DNA of 18,937 bases from assembly GCA_019155205.2 (NCBI GenBank), contig JAHNZQ020000181.1, positions 2,668,802-2,687,738 on the forward strand, written 5' to 3'. This document shows positions 16,693 through 18,937 of the stretch, piece by piece. How positions within the stretch are numbered: the first letter of the stretch is position 1; the number at the start of each line of letters is the position of its first letter. Below the pieces are notes generated by a model. It was not told where the DNA came from, searched no databases, and was given only the letters and a program-made list of their open reading frames with translations. The translations under genes and the position numbers were made by a program. The stretch comes from Gracilaria vermiculophylla. Lineage: Eukaryota; Rhodophyta; Florideophyceae; Gracilariales; Gracilariaceae.

Positions 16693-18024
16693 ATGTCTTC
16701 TTCTTTCAGCGGCGATTCTATCTCAATTCTCGTTCACCCGAACGACCTCAGCGGCGCGAGACACAACGGCATGCGAAAAGAAAATCGTTTTTGGCGACGA
16801 ACATGTTGTCGCATATGGCGCCGCGTCTCCGTCGAAGCTGCCCCAGCACTGGTTCGCGACACAGTCTTCTACGCCCCCGACGAACTACATGATGCGGCGT
16901 TTCCCGCACGGACCCCGACTCAATTCATCAAAACAACTCCACACTCACCAAATCTCGTTCGCCAAGGCGATGACTTTGAAATCTCTTTTGTGGGCATGAA
17001 TGTAAGCCCGCAGGACATTCCCGCCTGGAACAAGAACGAGTTGCTTCTATACAGTCTCTCGAATGCCAATGCTGGTTCCCGTTCACAGTGGGTCCGAAAA
17101 ATGCAATCTGCTGATGGCCAGGCTGTAAATATGGAAAACGGCTACTTGGTATCGTCACGGGTGAGGAACGAAGCGGATTCATCCGAGCCTAAAAAAGTGG
17201 GCTCGCTTAACTGTATCAACGCACCAAACATGCCTCTCAAGCAGGGCGATGTGCCCCTGATTCACTTCGACCCGTTGAGATGTGGCCAAATCCATGGCAC
17301 TGAACCGAATTCGTATGTGACCATTCCGGCATCCACAGCATTGTACAAGCAGTTCAAGGCACAAGACACGGTTGACGAAAAGGCAGATGAGCAGGATGTA
17401 TCGGTCCGATTCAAAGTCCTAGACCTGGACCGCGTCAATGACAATCAGCTCCAAGTTATTTCGGGTTTAACTCAAGTTGGCGAACTCGTGGAGAAGGGCG
17501 CTGTGGCTGTTCCGTACGCCGAATTGATTTCCAGCGCGTTTCAAGCGGCTGCGATGGTCGGAAAGCGAGGTCTCCAAAAGTATTCGGCGCCCGACCAAGT
17601 GTTTTCCGTTGACGAACGGTTCCGCCTAGCAGAGCCTGCAAAGACAAACGGGTCAGTTCAGTCAGGATCGCAGTCGGGTGCAGCACGATCTGCGCCAAAC
17701 AAAAACGACAACTACTTGAGATACGGATATTATTTCTTCCTAGAAAAAAGCGTGGATGCCAAATTGTATTCTCAGACACGTTCGTCATCGCACTATGTGC
17801 CACTTCTCCTGAGACGGGTAGACTTGCGTAAGAGACGACGCAAGAGAAATGACCTTGAATATTTCCCGCTCACCAATGTAAGCTATGTTGTGATGCGGGT
17901 TTTGCCAGGTTGCGCTGAAAGCATTCAAGAGCAAAAGCAAGCGATGTTCGCTGCTGACAGGAAGCGGTTGTACACAATTCTGCAAGCGGAGAATATCTCG
18001 GGAGCTCTAATGAGAGATAAGTAA
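16693..18024 (+). CDS. Uncharacterised 443-aa protein, probably beta-rich
   Basis: The ATG at 16693 (CCGCCATGTCTTC context) gives 443 aa; an ATG at 16633 in the same frame would add 20. I do not recognise the family. The first about 90 residues are irregular and Arg-rich, with an equally protein-like alternate frame at 16760-16870. From about residue 95 (SPNLVRQGDDFEISFVGMN) the sequence looks soundly coding, with alternating hydrophobic strands: NKNELLLYSLS, VSVRFKVLDLDRV, DNYLRYGYYFFLEKS, FPLTNVSYVVMRVLPG. The order suggests a two-part beta-sandwich, the second half ending in a basic patch (LRRVDLRKRRRKRN, about 385-398) before a last strand and a C-terminal helix. A Ser/Gln/Asn-rich linker (GSVQSGSQSG) lies at about 318-327. 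No signal peptide or membrane segment is seen. Localisation and function are unknown. Confidence 0.6.
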   Translation: MSSSFSGDSISILVHPNDLSGARHNGMRKENRFWRRTCCRIWRRVSVEAAPALVRDTVFYAPDELHDAAFPARTPTQFIKTTPHSPNLVRQGDDFEISFVGMNVSPQDIPAWNKNELLLYSLSNANAGSRSQWVRKMQSADGQAVNMENGYLVSSRVRNEADSSEPKKVGSLNCINAPNMPLKQGDVPLIHFDPLRCGQIHGTEPNSYVTIPASTALYKQFKAQDTVDEKADEQDVSVRFKVLDLDRVNDNQLQVISGLTQVGELVEKGAVAVPYAELISSAFQAAAMVGKRGLQKYSAPDQVFSVDERFRLAEPAKTNGSVQSGSQSGAARSAPNKNDNYLRYGYYFFLEKSVDAKLYSQTRSSSHYVPLLLRRVDLRKRRRKRNDLEYFPLTNVSYVVMRVLPGCAESIQEQKQAMFAADRKRLYTILQAENISGALMRDK

Positions 18025-18242
18025 AACGTTCGCTTCCGCTCCTCTTTTTCGTCTTTATGATCTACATACAGTCCGGGAAATCGAGATAAAGCCACCCCCT
18101 ACTTTTACTGTGCAGTTGTCGCTTAAAAACTTTTCTTTCCCTGAGAGCATCCCCAACGGACTGCAGCAAAACAGGAAGAAGTACTATGCTGTCTCTACCA
18201 TCTCCACCGGGGCAAGAATAGGAGCAAAATTTTGAACAGGTT

Positions 18243-18285
18243 CGTATTTCTAAACCAAATCGTCCTGATTTGGTCCGGAAATACG
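18243..18285. repeat. Inverted repeat, 19-bp arms with 16 matches
   Basis: The left arm at 18243-18261 (CGTATTTC-taa-ACCAAATC) pairs with the right arm at 18267-18285 (GATTTGGT-ccg-GAAATACG), separated by the 5-nt loop GTCCT. Two perfect 8-bp blocks surround a 3-base mismatch. It lies about 220 bp after the stop of the 443-aa gene and just before the first direct repeat. Confidence 0.8.
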
Positions 18286-18293
18286 TAAAGTCT

Positions 18294-18312
18294 GTTTCAA
18301 AATTATAGGACA
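18294..18312. repeat. Direct repeat GTTTCAAAATTATAGGACA, copy 1
   Basis: A 19-bp unit with a second copy at 18396-18414 differing at one base (T to C). The CAAAATTATAGGACA core resembles terminal sequences seen in Tc1/mariner-type elements, and paired direct repeats about 100-170 bp apart occur in the ends of IR/DR-type Tc1 elements. No inverted partner was noticed in this window. Confidence 0.75.
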
Positions 18313-18395
18313 CCTGGCATTTTGATGCAAATCATCGTTTTTAGTACTGTAGTGCTACCAAAATTAGTTTTCAAAAAACTTCAAGTTAAAAAACC

Positions 18396-18414
18396 GTTTC
18401 AAAATCATAGGACA
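18396..18414. repeat. Direct repeat GTTTCAAAATCATAGGACA, copy 2
   Basis: 18 of 19 bases match copy 1 at 18294-18312, with a 102-bp period. The bases after the shared core diverge (CCTGG versus TTTCC), so it is the 19-bp unit itself that recurs. Confidence 0.75.
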
Positions 18415-18586
18415 TTTCCCTTTCAACCTTCATTTTGCCTTCTTCAGTAGATGATTTTCGCTTTTGTGTACCAAACAATACTAATTCAACGCTTTTGCAT
18501 CGCGTTTTTCTAACGTCTCATTATTAAAATATTTATAGTTTTCGCGCTATTTCCAATACTTTTCTTTTAATCAAAACCTGTTCAGA

Positions 18587-18854
18587 ATGGCCTGTAATGG
18601 CCATAAATCATTCTAACGAGTACAGATTATTCGGTTTCAAGAGAGTTGAAGTAAATCTAACGCGTTAGTAACTGCGTGGCATTAGTCTATGGCAAACGAA
18701 GAACGTTTTTCATTGCTATAGACTATTAAACGGCTGCGCTATCTTGGTGAAAAACCAGTTTACATTTCTGATAAGATATGTAAACTTATATAACACGTTG
18801 TGTTAAAGCATTTGAAAGCCTTCTTAAGTCTGTAATGCTTACTAAGAAGGCTTT
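18587..18854. repeat. Series of six stem-loops / palindromes
   Basis: In order: ATGGCC/GGCCAT with 6-nt loop (18587-18604); perfect 12-bp palindrome CTAACGCGTTAG (18657-18668); 15-bp arms with 13 matches at 18681-18695 and 18713-18727; perfect 9-bp arms AGTTTACAT/ATGTAAACT (18757-18765, 18778-18786); TAACAC/GTGTTA with 3-nt loop (18791-18805); perfect 12-bp arms AAAGCCTTCTTA/TAAGAAGGCTTT (18815-18826, 18843-18854). The last four are consecutive within 175 bp and do not overlap. This could be a structured RNA, recombination or replication dyads, or a mobile-element end. Confidence 0.7.
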
Positions 18855-18937
18855 ACATGTAGTTGTTTTCATCTAGAATCCAGTGTATAGCATAATATGA
18901 GCTCTAATAAAACGTATCTATGTTCAAATTTTATTTG

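Larger units (their letters stand above)
18025..18937. other. AT-rich island at the right edge, no gene
   Basis: About 910 bp with no frame above about 80 codons. The first 200 bp are near balanced composition; from about 18290 GC drops to roughly 30-37 percent, well below the rest of the window. It contains a strong hairpin, a twin direct repeat and a series of dyads (listed separately). The compositional break suggests inserted DNA such as a transposon remnant, or a change of origin such as organelle or plasmid-derived DNA. Confidence 0.6.

Noticed and set aside
18062..18313. Minus-strand 83-codon frame overlapping the first direct repeat, considered as a transposase remnant
   Set aside because: No DD(E/D) or helix-turn-helix motif, and it starts inside the repeat.
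1..18937. CRISPR array, bacterial operon or phage elements
   Set aside because: All recognised genes are eukaryotic, and no regularly spaced direct repeats with unique spacers were seen.

Overview
The window reads as nuclear DNA of a photosynthetic eukaryote, most likely a red alga with few introns. Evidence: an Alb3-type thylakoid insertase whose N-terminus looks like a primary-plastid transit peptide (Phe at positions 2 and 4, no ER signal peptide), plus COP9 signalosome, SWR1/NAP chromatin and AMSH-family genes that exist only in eukaryotes, nearly all as single uninterrupted reading frames in GC-rich DNA. A Golgi-type sulfotransferase also fits an organism that makes sulfated polysaccharides. 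The red-algal assignment is inference; no species is claimed.

Layout. 1-332: a 123-bp exact copy of 502-624 followed by a long poly-C tract, probably an assembly artefact. 333-1148 (+): an AMSH-like protein with a wrecked JAMM metal site. 1149-2196: intergenic, with a cluster of GGTGAC motifs. 2197-3375 (-): Alb3. 4363-5619 (-): CDF zinc transporter with a His/Asp minisatellite. 6600-8006 (-): CSN4. 8575-9852 (-): membrane-anchored sulfotransferase. 10633-11892 (+): a methionine gamma-lyase-like (YnbB/aluminium-resistance family) gene broken by two frameshifts and an in-frame TAG. 12442-13065 (+): NAP/SET histone chaperone, tail to tail with 13074-13823 (-): YL1/Swc2/VPS72 lacking its C-terminal domain. 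14808-15474 (-): a broken or intron-split membrane plus coiled-coil protein. 16693-18024 (+): a 443-residue protein not recognised. 18025-18937: an abrupt AT-rich island with a twin direct repeat and a run of hairpins, possibly a mobile-element remnant.

How the genes relate. Most are unrelated housekeeping genes; no operon logic is expected in a nuclear genome. The exception is the NAP/YL1 pair: both families handle H2A-H2B or H2A.Z-H2B dimers, and their stop codons lie 8 bp apart on opposite strands. No complete new multi-gene system is visible. The most interesting items are the pseudo-deubiquitinase, the truncated YL1 beside NAP, the decayed PLP-enzyme gene, and the hairpin-rich AT island at the right edge.
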